In this document: positions 28,957 to 40,799 of the stretch, in pieces | Layout: every line of letters starts with the position of its first letter | How positions within the stretch are numbered: position 1 is the stretch's first letter | Origin: Branchinecta lynchi | Lineage: Eukaryota; Arthropoda; Branchiopoda; Anostraca; Branchinectidae | Direction: 5' to 3' | DNA: 64,000 nucleotides | NCBI GenBank assembly: GCA_023053575.1 | Contig: JAKZAP010000020.1 | Location: 20,918,764-20,982,763, forward strand | Notes under the pieces: model-generated | Databases searched by the model: none | What the model was told of the DNA's origin: nothing | The model's input: only the letters and a program-made list of their open reading frames with translations | Translations under genes and position numbers: made by a program

Positions 28957-31900
28957 TCAGCGGATGATGAATCATACTTCTCCGGGACCAGCAAGAATGA
29001 TAAACCAAGTCCTCAGGCCGACCCCAAACCGACGGGAAAATCTGTCTTATCTGCCAAGCACGTTACGTCCCCTCATACCTCCCCCTTTCAACACTCATCA
29101 TTACCCTATCCTTCCCAATCCCCTAAACCGGCAACGCACCTTCACACAGAGTCGTTCTTTAAACTACCCAGCCCAAGTTCAAATAACAACGGTTTAGCTG
29201 AGAATTTTTATTTTTCAACTAGTAACAGGTTCTCTGCCCTTGCCACCTTAGATGATGTTGCCGGCCTGCAATCGGAAAGTACTACAGCAGTTTCAGACAA
29301 ACCCCCAGTACCCTCCATCCGTGTCAAGGTAAGCCATGTTTCAAAAGAGTACTCTTCTAACGAATTTAGCTTCCCGAATTTCCTTTACAGTAACGCGGAA
29401 AGTTTGAACCCTGATAAAGTGGCTGAACTGGAAAGTCTAATCCACGTTACGAAATCTGCCATTGTTGTGGTCTCTGAAGTTCACAGACAGAATCCAGATT
29501 TGCTAAAGGTGGCCAATTATAACAGTTTTTTGAAACTCCGTCCGGATGACCATCCACTTGGAAAGAAAGGCGGAGGTGTGCTCATTTATTGCCACGAAAA
29601 ACTCAATGCTTCCATGATCGATGTCCCTTGCCTTGATGAGTTTGACGAAATTATTTGGACGCTTGTTAAGCCAAAAAGACTCCCCCGTAAATACACCGGA
29701 ATTGCTGTCTGCTGCTATTACTATTCGCCTGGTCAAAGTGCCAGTGATCGTTCCAAGTTCCTGGAGAAACTACAATATAGTGCTGATTACATGTCCGGGA
29801 GATTTCCTAATTGTGGGATTTTTATGATTGGTGACGCCAATGAACTAAGACTTGATTATGTAAATAAGGCTTTTAATCTTAAGCAAGTTGTAAAGAACCC
29901 GACAACAAAAGGAGGTACCCTTTTGGACAAAATCTCCACCAACATGCATGAGTTTTATTGTGCCCCTGTAGCTGGTCCGCCTTTAGGAGGCAGCTACCAC
30001 TTTACACTTGAATTGAACCCGTTAAATAAAATACGAATAAATTACACGACTACAGAAACAACAAGTAGACCCATCTCTGAAAACGGGCTACTGAAGTTTG
30101 GAGAATGGGTTCAAAAACAAGACTGGAAGGAAGTGTATTCTGCTAGTAGTACTAGCGAAAAAGCTTCTGTTTTTCAGGACCTTTTGCTTAATACGTATCA
30201 AACTTGCTTCCCTGAAAAAAAGACAAGGCGCTTTTCATCAGACCGACCTTACATCACGAAGGAGGTTAAGAATTTGGTAAAGGAAAGGCGACGGCTTTTT
30301 CGTGAAGGTAAGCAAGAACAGGCGAATAAACTTAAAAACAGAATTAGGAAAATAACTCGTAAGGCGGCGTCGCAGTATTATGATAATCAGGTTAGTCAAC
30401 TTTTTCAGACGAAGCCCAGTAAGTGGTATGTAAATATTAAACGTATGATCGGTAAGTCCCAGAGTGTCGTTGATTTCAGGTTGGATGAAGAAGAAACAAA
30501 GACAGCAAATAAACTAAATACACATCTAGCCGACATCGTCCAATCTCTACCTCCTCTTCCTGAGGAAGAAATCCCAAGTCCAGCTCCTGATTTTACGGAA
30601 TTCCCCGAGATTTCGGAATCGGACACAGTGAAAAAATTAAAGAAACTAAAGCGAACTAGTGTTACTCCTGTTGATATACCGGTGGATCTTATAAAGGCTT
30701 TCCCAGATTCATTATGTGCCCCTTTGACTCATATTTTTAATATTATAACAAAAACTGGGGAATATCCGTCTGGATGGAAAAACGGCTTTGTTACCCCTAT
30801 CCCCAAAAAAGATTCCCCAAATGATTTTTCAGGTGTGCGACCAATTACGATGACGCCTATCTTCAGCAAGGTTTATGAAAGTTTTGTAGCTACTTGGTTA
30901 AAAGGTTATATACTGGAGCTGATTGACCCTAAACAATTTGGGAACATGCCGAGGACGTCAACCACACATTACCTGGTCAGTTTACTTGATACTATGCTCA
31001 AGCATCTGGACGACCCTGAACGTTGGCTCAACTTGATTGCGATTGACCTGAGGAAAGCATTTGACCTGGTTTGCCATAGTGTGCTTTTAAAGAAGTTGGT
31101 TTTAGATTTTAATGTTCACCCTTTCCTTGTGAAAATAATTGCGAATTCTTTGTCTCATAGAACCCAACGGACGAAATATAAATCAACGTTTTCTGATTCC
31201 CTCCCAGTTTTTTGCGGTGTGCCTCAGGGTACTATTTTAGGTCCAATGTTGTTTCTTGTTATGGTTAACGAGCTGGCCCGAAGTTCACCAGACCGGCTGA
31301 AATACGTCGATGACTTGTCTGTCCTGGAAAAGTGCTATAAAAATATCCAAAGTAGCTCTGCAACCATAATGAAAGATATCTGCGAGGAAGCAGAGTCTGA
31401 CAAAATGGTTGTTAATATGAACAAGTCTGTGATTTTAACAGTTTCTTTCCTTCAAGGTACCCTATCTTTCAACCCACCACTCCCAGATACGTGTCAGGTT
31501 AACGAACTGAAGCTGCTGGGAGTATACATAACCTCGGATCTGAGGTGGCAAAGGCAGGTTGAGAGTATGCTCAAAAAAGCTAACGCGGCTATAACCTACC
31601 TTAAACTTTTGTCCCGTTACGGTGTTCCATCTCCCCATTTACTACGCGTTTACATTTCTTTTATCCGTTCTAACCTAGAATATGGATGTCCGGTTTGGCA
31701 TTTTGGTCTCACCCAGGAACAGTCGGATTTGCTTGAGAGGATACAGTATAGAGCTTTGCTCGTTACATCTAAAGCTCCAAAAGTCCCATACATTCAGCTC
31801 CTAAACCAATTTAAGTTAGATACCCTTTCATGCCGCCGACTTCAACTTTGTATGAAGTTCGGTACATCTACAGTCCAAAACCCATTTCACCGTGATATAC

Positions 31901-32052
31901 TCCCCCCTGATTTTCTCCCCTCCCGAATTCGTCTTCCTCGTCAAGCTGCCGACCCTGTGCCTCGTTTAGAGCCGGTGGTAGCTTTACGAACAAGGTATGC
32001 TCAGAGTTTCGTCCCCTCGTTTGTTCGTTTATATAACTCGGAGCGCTTTTGA
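28957..32052 (+). CDS. LINE ORF: endonuclease-reverse transcriptase
   Basis: An open frame of 1,031 codons. The first 150 codons are a low-complexity linker (NRFSALATLDDVAG). An apurinic-like endonuclease domain follows from about 29370 (FLYSNAESLNPDKVAELESL), with VVSEVH, KKGGGVLIYCHE and FMIGDANELRLDYV (GDxN motif). The reverse transcriptase is at about 30640-31560: IDLRKAFDLVCH (motif A), CGVPQGTILGPMLF (motif B) and YVDD at 31303-31314 (catalytic). The C-terminal part ends with YGCPVWHFGLTQEQSDLLER and FVPSFVRLYN. It copies its RNA into DNA at a nicked target. The family is CR1/L2-like by layout; exact clade was not tested. Confidence 0.9.
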   Translation, partial: SADDESYFSGTSKNDKPSPQADPKPTGKSVLSAKHVTSPHTSPFQHSSLPYPSQSPKPATHLHTESFFKLPSPSSNNNGLAENFYFSTSNRFSALATLDDVAGLQSESTTAVSDKPPVPSIRVKVSHVSKEYSSNEFSFPNFLYSNAESLNPDKVAELESLIHVTKSAIVVVSEVHRQNPDLLKVANYNSFLKLRPDDHPLGKKGGGVLIYCHEKLNASMIDVPCLDEFDEIIWTLVKPKRLPRKYTGIAVCCYYYSPGQSASDRSKFLEKLQYSADYMSGRFPNCGIFMIGDANELRLDYVNKAFNLKQVVKNPTTKGGTLLDKISTNMHEFYCAPVAGPPLGGSYHFTLELNPLNKIRINYTTTETTSRPISENGLLKFGEWVQKQDWKEVYSASSTSEKASVFQDLLLNTYQTCFPEKKTRRFSSDRPYITKEVKNLVKERRRLFREGKQEQANKLKNRIRKITRKAASQYYDNQVSQLFQTKPSKWYVNIKRMIGKSQSVVDFRLDEEETKTANKLNTHLADIVQSLPPLPEEEIPSPAPDFTEFPEISESDTVKKLKKLKRTSVTPVDIPVDLIKAFPDSLCAPLTHIFNIITKTGEYPSGWKNGFVTPIPKKDSPNDFSGVRPITMTPIFSKVYESFVATWLKGYILELIDPKQFGNMPRTSTTHYLVSLLDTMLKHLDDPERWLNLIAIDLRKAFDLVCHSVLLKKLVLDFNVHPFLVKIIANSLSHRTQRTKYKSTFSDSLPVFCGVPQGTILGPMLFLVMVNELARSSPDRLKYVDDLSVLEKCYKNIQSSSATIMKDICEEAESDKMVVNMNKSVILTVSFLQGTLSFNPPLPDTCQVNELKLLGVYITSDLRWQRQVESMLKKANAAITYLKLLSRYGVPSPHLLRVYISFIRSNLEYGCPVWHFGLTQEQSDLLERIQYRALLVTSKAPKVPYIQLLNQFKLDTLSCRRLQLCMKFGTSTVQNPFHRDILPPDFLPSRIRLPRQAADPVPRLEPVVALRTRYAQSFVPSFVRLYNSERF

Positions 32053-32265
32053 ATGTTAATTTTTAGGTTATTTGTATTTTATTAATCGTAGTCTAGCATG
32101 TTATTGACCACATTTATCATAAGACGTCGGTATAAATGTCGCAAAATTGTATATATTTGCAGATTGTTGTTATGATGTTATGTTTAGACGTAAAAACAAC
32201 CCATCGGCTTGTCCGTTATCTGTTTTTTCGATTATATTGAATTGAATTGAATTGAATTGAAACAT

Positions 32266-33230
32266 AGCTCGGGTTAAGCATAACCTGAACAGACCTTTTC
32301 TGGATAGCTTCGAGTCTATCAGTCTGTGCGTTTGTGAGTCCTTGGTGCCAAGCTGGACATGCATACTCCATGCAAGGTCAAATGTAAATGCAGTAGCTAC
32401 CGCGTAAATATCGCAACGGAATAGCAAACCGTCTCGGAACCGCGAACGATCTTGAAGAGTGGTGCTGCTTTTCGAGTAACTTACTTTACGTGGGAACTCC
32501 ACTTAAGGTCATCGTCAATCAACAAACCAGGGAGTTTAACTGTTGTTTTGGATTCTAGACCTATATCCTCAATCAAGGGAAGGTCCCGTTTTAAAAATGA
32601 CACTCTGACTACAACAATCTTTGTACGGTTTAATGAAAGTTTAACTTCTGATTACGCTGTAAAATTTAAAAACTGTCAAAAGAGGGGCTTCTTCATCTGA
32701 ACAGAAGGTGAACAGAGCGAAACAGTTGAAAGGTCGTCAGCAAACTTAAAACAGTGATAAAGAGTAGTCGACACTTTGTTAAAAAAAAAAACAATTAAAA
32801 AGTACAAAGAGCCAAGCTTGGTACCCTGGGGAGTTCCGCCAAAAATACTCCGAAATTCTGAAATATCCTAGTTAGTCAACTTTACACATTGCTTTCTACC
32901 TGTCAAAAAACTAGCTAGCAGCCTAGCCACGAATTTTCGAGCTCTCATTACAGTCAATTCAGTAAGAATAACCTGATGTTCCAAACCATTGAACGCCTTA
33001 GTAATATCACTTAGTAAGATCTGAGCATACGTGTTCTCAATTTGTTGGTGCTAAGGATACCATGAATCAATTTGACTGGTAATGGGTGGTACTACAACCA
33101 AGTCTAAAACCATACTGTCTAGGGTCTAAATTTTCTTCAACATCCGCATACAAATCTTTTGTTGCTCTGGTACAGTGTATTCCTACCATCCTTCCACCTA
33201 GGTTTAAGAAATCCGATTTCCGATTATTTT
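32266..33230 (-). pseudogene. Degenerate older LINE (RT domain)
   Basis: Read on the minus strand with frame changes: RQYGFRLGCSTTHYQSN near 33100, AQILLSDITKAFNGLEHQVI near 33010 (motif A), GGTPQGTKLGSLYF near 32820 (motif B) and MEYACPAWHQGLTNAQTDRL near 32370. Many stops and indels. It diverges more than the plus-strand LINE beside it, so it is older. Its 3' end has been lost or is covered by the newer element. Confidence 0.75.
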
Positions 33231-33300
33231 TTTTTATTTATTTTTTATTAACAGGCGACAAGATCCTGTTCCTTGTAATTACTTATACTAAATTATGAAC
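33215..33300 (-). mobile_element. LINE 3' end with hairpin
   Basis: TTTTTTTTATTTATTTTTTA at 33224-33247 is followed by the hairpin AACAGGCGACAAGATCCTGTT. This matches the tail-plus-hairpin arrangement of minus-strand LINE ends. Only the terminus is recognisable. Confidence 0.4.
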
Positions 33301-33850
33301 AAGATATGAGATCGTTTCCTGGAACAATGGATATCTTTGAAAACAACTACGGCAGGGCATCTATTCCTCCAACTTGAATGTTTCCAAGTATTTAAGAAAT
33401 TAGACAAAAATTTTGTCAATGGTGATCTTATGCATGCATTCCTGGATTTTTTTTTCAATTCGATTCACTCAGGAATGAATTATAATCTATAAAAGAATGA
33501 ATTTTAGCCTAACTTTGAAAAAAGTTAACGAAAAAATTTCTGGACTGGTTAGCCTGTAAATGAAAGATCTAAAATAAGTGCTCTTGCCAACTATCAAGTT
33601 CCATCAAATTCGAATCAAGAAATGTAAAAATTCGAATCTGAAAATGTACAAGTAAGGCTTGCGACTGTCCTGCCCGCAAATTCCCCTCCCGATCCCTCTA
33701 GTCTAAGAGAGTCACAAGACTTCTGGTACCCGCCGTCTAACACCCCAAATAATCGCCACGTCCAGTAAGCCTACAGAATTTTAAACATAAGATCTGGGGC
33801 ATGTGTTCTTGCCAACTGCAAAATTTTACCCAGATGACTGAGACAAAGAA
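33300..33850. other. Intergenic, nothing recognised
   Basis: A/T-rich DNA with no long frame, no splice-flanked ORF and no clear repeat, apart from two near-copies of GCTCTTGCCAACTATCAAGTT / GTTCTTGCCAACTGCAAAAT (about 33582 and 33804). These lead into the repeat array that follows. Confidence 0.4.
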
Positions 33851-34990
33851 GCATCATTGTTTGAGAGTTATGCATGCCAGAAGATCTCTGGAAAATTTCC
33901 GGTGGCCCCCCTCCAACTCCCCCCATCAAGACTGGATCCGAAACTCGGTTGCATAAATGTCACATCCATGGGATTTGCCGTACCCCCATCAAGTTTCCTC
34001 CAATCTGAGAGCTTCCGGAAAATCCTGTCATTCATCTCCCCATTGAGGTTGTCCCATCCACATATCAAATGACACATCTAGGGCCCATGACCTTTGTACC
34101 ATCCAAGTTTCATCACCATCCGTCTATTTGGTTGGTTGCCAAGTGCATCACCCAATTTTCATGACCTCCCTCCATGGCATCCAACTTCCCCACCATGTCC
34201 AGATGGGATTTGCACACTAAATGTCACATCCAGGGCAGTTTCACGCAAATTGGAGCACTTCTGGAAAATGTCTCCAACTCCCCCCACTGATGCCACATCC
34301 AGACTGGACCTCAAAATAAAATATCTACAACACATGACCTTTATATCACCCAAGTTTCATCATAATCCCTGTTTGGGGATTGTCTGTCCATCTGTTTGGT
34401 CCCTGTGCATGTTACACAAATTCCTCTCCCCCCCCCCAACTCCCCCCAACAGTGGTTGGATGCTCATTGGACACATAACAGGAACATCTCCGGTATTTAC
34501 TCCTAACACCCACTAAATACACTCCAACTGGACTTTTCCGGACATCAAAATAGCATATCTAAGACCCATGACCTTTGTATTTTCCAAGCTCCTCCAAATC
34601 CCTCCATCAATTTAGTTGTCATGGGTAGCCTATGTTGCAACTTTTACAGCCCCCTAAAATTTCACCCACCATAGTCAGACGCAGTTCTAATATACATACA
34701 CAACTTCTCAGGCCTCTGCTCCTAAACCCCTTCAAGTTTCACCTGAATCAGATCAACTGTATGCAACTTATGCAGTTCACAGGATCCCAGATACCTGTTT
34801 TGTTAAAACAGGTAATATTTTGTTGACCCATGGTTTGGGTTGTTTACCCCAAGCAACCCAACTTATGCATTCCATTTCCATCTTCCTAGCTTACTCTTGG
34901 AACGGCCTGAACTACTGTGACAAGACCAGGACAGAGAGACAGACAGACCTTACAATCACCCTTTGATTGCTATATGGCACTTGAGCCAAA
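33850..34990. repeat. Imperfect tandem array (CCATGACCTTTGTA units)
   Basis: Phrases recur at irregular spacing of 190 to 240 bases: GGCCCATGACCTTTGTA.C (34082, 34568), CATGACCTTTATATCACCCA (34334), CCAAGTTTCATCA, CCCCCATCAAG/CCCCACTGATGCC, and AAATGTCACATCCA.GG. The array closes with ACAGAGAGACAGACAGACC and TATATGGCACTTGAGCC, resembling the GACAGAC...GCCATA ends of repeats at 38.2 and 58.5 kb. Confidence 0.65.
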
Positions 34991-36190
34991 GGCTACAACT
35001 GAAGTAGACAATGCAAAAAATATGAAAAACAAAGGTTTTAATAGTTGTCTCTAACCCATTAGCTGAAGGTTATTAGAGCAGCGTATTATTTATATGTTAT
35101 CTATTTATCCAGGTCTCATCTTCATCCAATAAAGTCACCAGAACTCATGGTCACTTCTTTCTGGCAGTCCATAATAAGAGATGACACAGCCTAAAGGACA
35201 CTGGACACAGCTAAGCTAAGACCAGGTCCAGACTCATTTGATTCTGTCTAGAACCAGCCAAAAAAAAGTAGTGAATCAAAACCAACCATGAAATACTGAT
35301 TCACATTAGCTGCATTTTCTACCAGCACCCTGCTGCATCCAGCTAACCAAAGTGCAGGATTTCCCATTATATGCCTGTTTTCTTCCTTTCACTTACTTTG
35401 AATAACCAACCAAAGTCGGTTTTTCATTGTAATTTTCTGGTACTGCGGACTGAGGTTGAAGCTCAGTCTAACCAACCTGCTGACCTACTGTCGTTCACTG
35501 TCGTTCTAAGCAGAAAGTTCAAATTTTTCATGTAATGCTGGAGATAGGGAAATAAGCCATTTTTTTTGTTGATAGGCAAACCTGGGGCCTGCCTGGGGCA
35601 AACAAGATAGGATGACCAAAAATTGGCTTATAGTGGTAAATAGGTCGGTCAAGTGGATGATGGAGAATTGAAAAAAAATCAGCTATTTACCTTCCAGGTT
35701 ATTCTGCGAATTTGCCATAGGACGTACGTTACGATTGTAAGTGTGTGCAGACTCTAACAGGACTCTTGCTTATTCCATTTTGAATTATCAGCGTTTGGTC
35801 AAAAAGCTAGAAGCTAACAAAAATTTGTTCCCGCTGAATTTGTACCGCCAAATTCAAACCCGTTCTTCCAGGCTGCTTTTTGGATTCCCCAGATTCCAGA
35901 GAGAGGCTCTCAAGGTTGGTTGCAGAATTACGGATAGACTTTTTCTTAACCATGGGAGATTTGAGGAATGATGCTGTCCCAGTTGGTGAAATGAATGAAA
36001 GGTAGGTGAGAACATCAACATCAGCCTGTTGCTTAGTTAGAAAGTAGAAGAAGAATTTGCTCTTCCTTCCAACGTGCAGCCAACATGTGAAGCAGTGGTG
36101 ACATAACCAGGGCATAACATTCGACTGAATTATATAACACCCAAAATGGCACAACATCGTCATTAATTCTGACAAATGATTACTTTAAAA
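34991..36190. other. Intergenic, no gene recognised
   Basis: The 76-codon frame at 35741-35971 and the 122-codon minus frame at 35807-36175 overlap each other. Neither shows splice sites, a known domain or flanking coding sequence. I treat both as chance. Confidence 0.4.
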
Positions 36191-36800
36191 ATAATGATTT
36201 GAGAGCAGTGACTCTCACTGTCAGTCTAGAACACTCTTGTAATCACCCGCTCGTGCGGTTTCCTCTGATCTGGCCGTCTGGTAGTCTCCTGAACTTGCGG
36301 TTTCGCTCGTTACAGCCAAACCTCGTATCTCCGCCTTTTCCACCAATACGTCTACCCAGTAGCCGCCTGAGGTTGCGGTTCCGCCTGTCCTGGCGGTCAG
36401 TGTGTCCTCGTACAGATGCTAAAACTCCTCAGAGCGCGGTTCGGCTCTGATGATGGCATGGGGCTGTGTCATCTATGGGTCGTTTTATTCTGTCGAGGCT
36501 GCTGTACTATTTGGCGTCAGGTGTCGGCGCAATAGATCTAGCAAGGGGGTAACGACTTCTTTTTGTTCTAGGTGTACGTCTGTATGATCGCAGTCATCAC
36601 GCACTTTTTTATTATGGATGTATTTAAGTAAAATTTTAACCGAGTTTGACGAATTATTGTCGTTCGGAACAGGACACCTGTTTAATTAGTTTGAAATTCG
36701 CTTTACTATCTTCTCTTCTCCCTTTCCGGAACTTGATGCGGTACGTCTCCTCCGTAATGGTGGGTTTCCACACTGCGTAAATTCCGAGCGTATTTGAGCT

Positions 36801-37320
36801 TTAAAATATTTCTAGCAATACAATAAAAGTGTCGCTACTTGAACTGGACATGGCTTCCAGCGCCGGACCAGACCACACAGGATACAGGTGAGTTGCCCAC
36901 TTATTTCCGGGGATGTGGTGGCACGTTACTCGAACATGCTGAGAAAAGAGTTGGCGCTCGCTGAGTTCCAGCAGTTTAGGCATCGGATCAGAAACACCTT
37001 GTGCTCCATTCTGCTGTACCAGCATGCGTACCAGCATGCTATTCATCGTCGTCACAAGTTGATAATATTGAGCAGCATGCATGACGACTGGTGAACCGGA
37101 ACCTGATTTTTTGCTCGATTGGTGGGAATCAACCTTAACCGACGAGCTTATAGTGCCACTAAATACTCGCTCGCCGTCACTCTTGGTACTGCGTGACGCC
37201 GCCTTAAGCGTAACTGATTTGCCTTCGCCGCTGCAATCTTCTCCGCCGTACTTTTGACTCACGATCGGCCTAGAATTTCCAACCGGGATGGAAGCCGCTC
37301 CGTCGAGTATTTAGATTGTC
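36801..37320 (-). pseudogene. gag-like fragment inserted in the left arm
   Basis: The right arm of the inverted repeat lacks this stretch (its matching sequence, inverse of 50520, runs straight through), so it is an insertion of about 490 bases. The minus strand has a 153-codon frame: KSGSGSPVVMHAAQYYQLV, then SERQLFSQHVRVTCHHIPG and NKWATHLYPVWSGPALEAMS. The pattern W-A-x-L-x-P-x-x-x-G-x-A-L-E resembles the capsid region of LTR-retrotransposon gag proteins. Nothing else of such an element is present, and the terminus is cut. Identification rests on that one motif. Confidence 0.5.
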
Positions 37321-38819
37321 TTGCCTCCTTCTCGAATTGACTATCAGGATATGGTTTCGTTCTGGCCTACTTTAGTACGCAAAACAGTCGTCGAACCAAA
37401 ACGAATCGGCGCTCCTATCGCAACTGCTGTCCCACCTGTTTGACCGCAAACAATAGCCTACTTGGAATTGTTCTTCCTGTTCAACAAACTTTTCCGCTTT
37501 AATTAACCCATAACACTTTAACAAATTAAAGATTACGCAACTCCCGACTCAGGTCCTTGGACAACCGTAATCAAGTATCGGTTTGATTTTTGTCAGTTCC
37601 CAACCCGTGTGAAAAATTTCGCGCTCGTGAGAATTAGTTAAGGGGACGCTAGTCCAAACCCATCATGACAGGCAGATTCAGAAAGGGTTTCGGTCGGTAA
37701 ACAGGTCAAAGCAAAGGACTACTGTGCGATGCGAGGTGCGATGTTTATCTGATTTTCACAGGTCATTAGAGGGAATTGGGTTTTACGCTGACTTCACATC
37801 GCAGTTGCATTACGTTTAGGGTTATTTCGGAGGGGGGGGGGGGGGGCCTCGGGTCGGATTAAAAAAGTAAAAGAGACAGATCAGAGGTTAACGGTTATAA
37901 AAACTTGCCTGTTTTTTTTTGGCTTGGGTCGCTTGAGACGCTAAGTCTTTCCAAATGCCAAGTTTCATTAAGAATCGATCATCCGTTCAGTAGCTATAAA
38001 TGCCCCAAGATCCGGCTTCCCCCTCCCTCCACCCCCCCCCCCCCCCCCCCCCCCCACGATGCTTGGATCGGGAAATCGACTATTTCCAGCCTAATCATTT
38101 GGGTGCTACTGATATGCCTGCCAAGCTTATGTAGCTTATGGAAGTGCACGGAGTAGCAAAACCCGAACCGACAGACCGACGGACGGACAGACATTGTGAT
38201 CGCCGACTTTGCCGAAGGGCAAGTGCCATAAAATGGTCCGTTGTTCTGAAAATTCTTCTGAAAAACAGTCTGTAAAAAATTAAGAGCCAGTCGATAAATA
38301 CCTCCCCTCCCCTAAAATTTTTGGCTAGTAACGCCTCCGGTGGTTACATTGTCAATTCAAAAATACAAGCTACGTTAGAACTCGAATACTTAATTTTATG
38401 TATTTATCATCCGTCATTTCAAAAAGAAAATGACGGAGTACAAAAGTTGCATTTTTCATATTTATCAAATCTAACGTGAACTTGCGAATGTTTAATCGGA
38501 TTAAACAAGTCAAGTTTGATCCGATTAAACTTGAACTTGAAAACTGGGAATTGGGTTTTGACGCTGACTTCACATCGCAGTTGCATTACGTTTAGGGTTA
38601 TTTCGGAGGGGGGGGGGGGGGGCTCGGATTAAAAAAGTAAAAAAGACAGATCAGAGGTTAACGGTTATAAAAACGATTATTTTGGCATGTTTTTTTTTTT
38701 TTGGGGGGGGGCTTGGGTCGCTTGAGACGCTAAGTCTTTCCAAATGCCAAGTTTCATTAAGAATCGATCATCCGTTCAGTAGCTATAAATGCCCCAAGAT
38801 CCGGATTTCCCCTCCCTCC

Positions 38820-39887
38820 CAGGGGTGGCCCGAAGCAGTCAGGCCAGGGGGGTGAGACCCCTCATTTCAACGACTCCCGGATCGTAATATACGACTCGCA
38901 CGTACCAACAAAAATGACCTGTTGCGACTACGCGGCAATGGCGCACAATCCCACCAACAAACAATAAAGCCGGTTATAACTAGGTGCAGTGTATCAGATG
39001 AAACTATTCGTGTAATCAACATTTTTGTACACATACCTTCATAGCCTCAGCTTTACAATCCAACTTTCGCTAAAGAGGAAAGCTTTCAACGCTTATCCCC
39101 GGACAAATTAAAGTAAGCGCCGCAGGCGAAATTTTTTAAATCTGCCTTTGTCTAGTAAGATTTTAGCCAGCCTTTAATGTGTTTCAGATCTAAAAAGTTC
39201 CAAGCCTAATCGCCAAGTAAATGACACACCGTTCCTCCAAATAGAGTATACTATAGAATGCGCCGCAGGCGAAATTTTGTGAAACGCCGAGGAGCAGACC
39301 GTCTTTTTGCGATCCCATTGAAAATGAAATAATAGCTGTGAAATCACAAATCTGACCGTCGAAAAAAAAGTGACAAAGTAGTGGCCATAGAAAACAAAGT
39401 AGACACAAAGTAGATTTGTTCCGAATTAAACCTTGTCTCTCGCTTTTGGTCTATAAAGTATATCAATGTTATCCAGTCGGAGCACACTTTAACAACTAAC
39501 CTATTTTGCCTATTGTAGTTTTGACAGGCTAAAATCTGAAAGACCTGAGTGAGGCAGATCCAATTCACATGGGAGTACAACAGGTAGCCGCATTGCTGCC
39601 CCCATGAATCATGTCTCGGACCTATCGGGGATACAAAACCTAGTTTAAACGACCCGACTTGTCTTTAGGGACGGGCTTCCGACTGAAGCTGTGCAGAGAC
39701 AAAATTAACAAATTTTTTGTAAACGACTCGGATTGTTTTTATTAAAATTAATGACCGGAACCTCGGCGAGGCCAAAATAAACGACTGATACGACTTAGCA
39801 GAAGGCCGAAATAAACGACTGATACGACTTAGCAAAAGGCAGGGGGGGTGAGTCACCCCCCCTCACCCCCCCTTCGGGCCACCCCTG
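38820..39887. mobile_element. Non-autonomous hAT element with perfect 8-bp duplication
   Basis: 1,068 bp. The left end CAGGGGTGGCCCGAAG and the right end CTTCGGGCCACCCCTG are perfect 16-bp inverted repeats. CTCCCTCC flanks both sides (38812-38819 and 39888-39895), and the duplicate host sequence at about 38017-38030 shows the empty site. The interior has GCCGCAGGCGAAATTTT repeats (39119, 39262) and AACGACTGATACGACTTAGCA twice near the right end. It encodes no transposase. A relative of the interior lies at 51720-52060. Confidence 0.92.
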
Positions 39888-40471
39888 CTCCCTCCACCCC
39901 CCCCACGATGCTTGGATCGGGAAATCGACTATTTCCAGCCTAATCATTTGGATGCTACTGATATACCTGCTAAGCTTATGTAGCTTATGGAAGTGCACAG
40001 AGTAGCAAAACCCGAACCGACAGACCGACGGACGGACAGACATTGTGATCGCCGACTTTGCCGAAGGGCAAGTGCCATAAAATGGTCCGTTGTTCTGAAA
40101 ATTCTTCTGAAAAACAGTCTGTAAAAAATTAAGAGCCAGTCGATAAATACCTCCCCTCCCCTAAAATTTTTGGCTAGTAACGCCTCCGGTGGTTACATTG
40201 TCAATTCAAAAATACAAGCTACGTTAGAACTCGAATACTTAATTTTATGTATTTATCATCCGTCATTTCAAAAAGAAAAAGAATTACAAAATGAAAATGA
40301 CGGAGTACAAAAGTTGCATTTTTCATATTTATCAAGTCTAACGTGAACTTGCGAATGTTTAATCGGAATAAACAAGTCAAGTTTGATCCGATTAAACTTG
40401 AACTTGAAAAATATTACAAATCCTGTTTATTAACTGAATATTTCAAGGTGATTTATTAGACATTACACAGC

Positions 40472-40550
40472 TTGACGAGGACCCTTGCCAAGAAGGGCCG
40501 CAATATTGCTGTCAGAAGCACCGTAGCTGACCTATCCATTTTTAGCCATT
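40472..40550. mobile_element. Fragment of the GTGCAAAACGG MITE family in the left arm
   Basis: GACGAGGACCCTTGCCAAG, AAGGGCCGCAATATTGCTG and CCGTAGCTGACCTATCC match internal parts of 57794-57924. The inverse copy is at 49195-49262 in the right arm, so the insertion predates the formation of the inverted repeat. Confidence 0.5.
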
Positions 40551-40799
40551 GTCTGAATGTAATTACAACAGTATACACCAACAACCTCCCCCCACAGAGG
40601 TCGTACCTGGTCCAGATCTCACATCTTACAATTCGGGCCGATGGCGATTGTATTTGCCAGTTTTCACCCCATTATCTCTATCGGTTTGATTTATACATAT
40701 GTTAATACATTTCTCGGACCCCCCCCCCCCCCATCCAACTACCATCTAAAACCATCGCTCTAAAAGAAGGTACATAAATCTGTTTTCGCAACTATTCTC

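Larger units (their letters stand above)
28693..32265 (+). mobile_element. Near full-length CR1/L2-like LINE
   Basis: This is a non-LTR retrotransposon with one long ORF (N-terminal proline/serine-rich part, endonuclease, reverse transcriptase), a short 3' untranslated region and a tail of TTGAA units (32238-32261). It retains nearly all coding sequence; the only obvious lesion seen is a TGA at 28954-28956. It lies beside an older LINE in the opposite orientation (32266-33230). It is by far the best preserved of the many LINE copies in the window. Confidence 0.9.
36190..40795. repeat. Left arm of a large imperfect inverted repeat
   Basis: This arm pairs with 48950-51130 in inverse orientation. 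Landmarks: GTGCGGTTTCCTCTGATCTG (36254) against the inverse of 51062; TAAATTCCGAGCGTATTTGA (36778) against 50546; CGATTTCCCGATCCAAGC-type text (38060) against 49755; CAATCACATCTAAAACCATC-type text (40740) against 48990. It is longer than the right arm because of an internal duplication (37770-38545 repeated from 38548), a gag-like insert (36830-37320) and a hAT element (38820-39887). Confidence 0.8.

Noticed and set aside
35741..36175. Overlapping 76- and 122-codon frames on opposite strands
   Set aside because: Neither has a recognisable domain or splice context, and they are shadows of each other.
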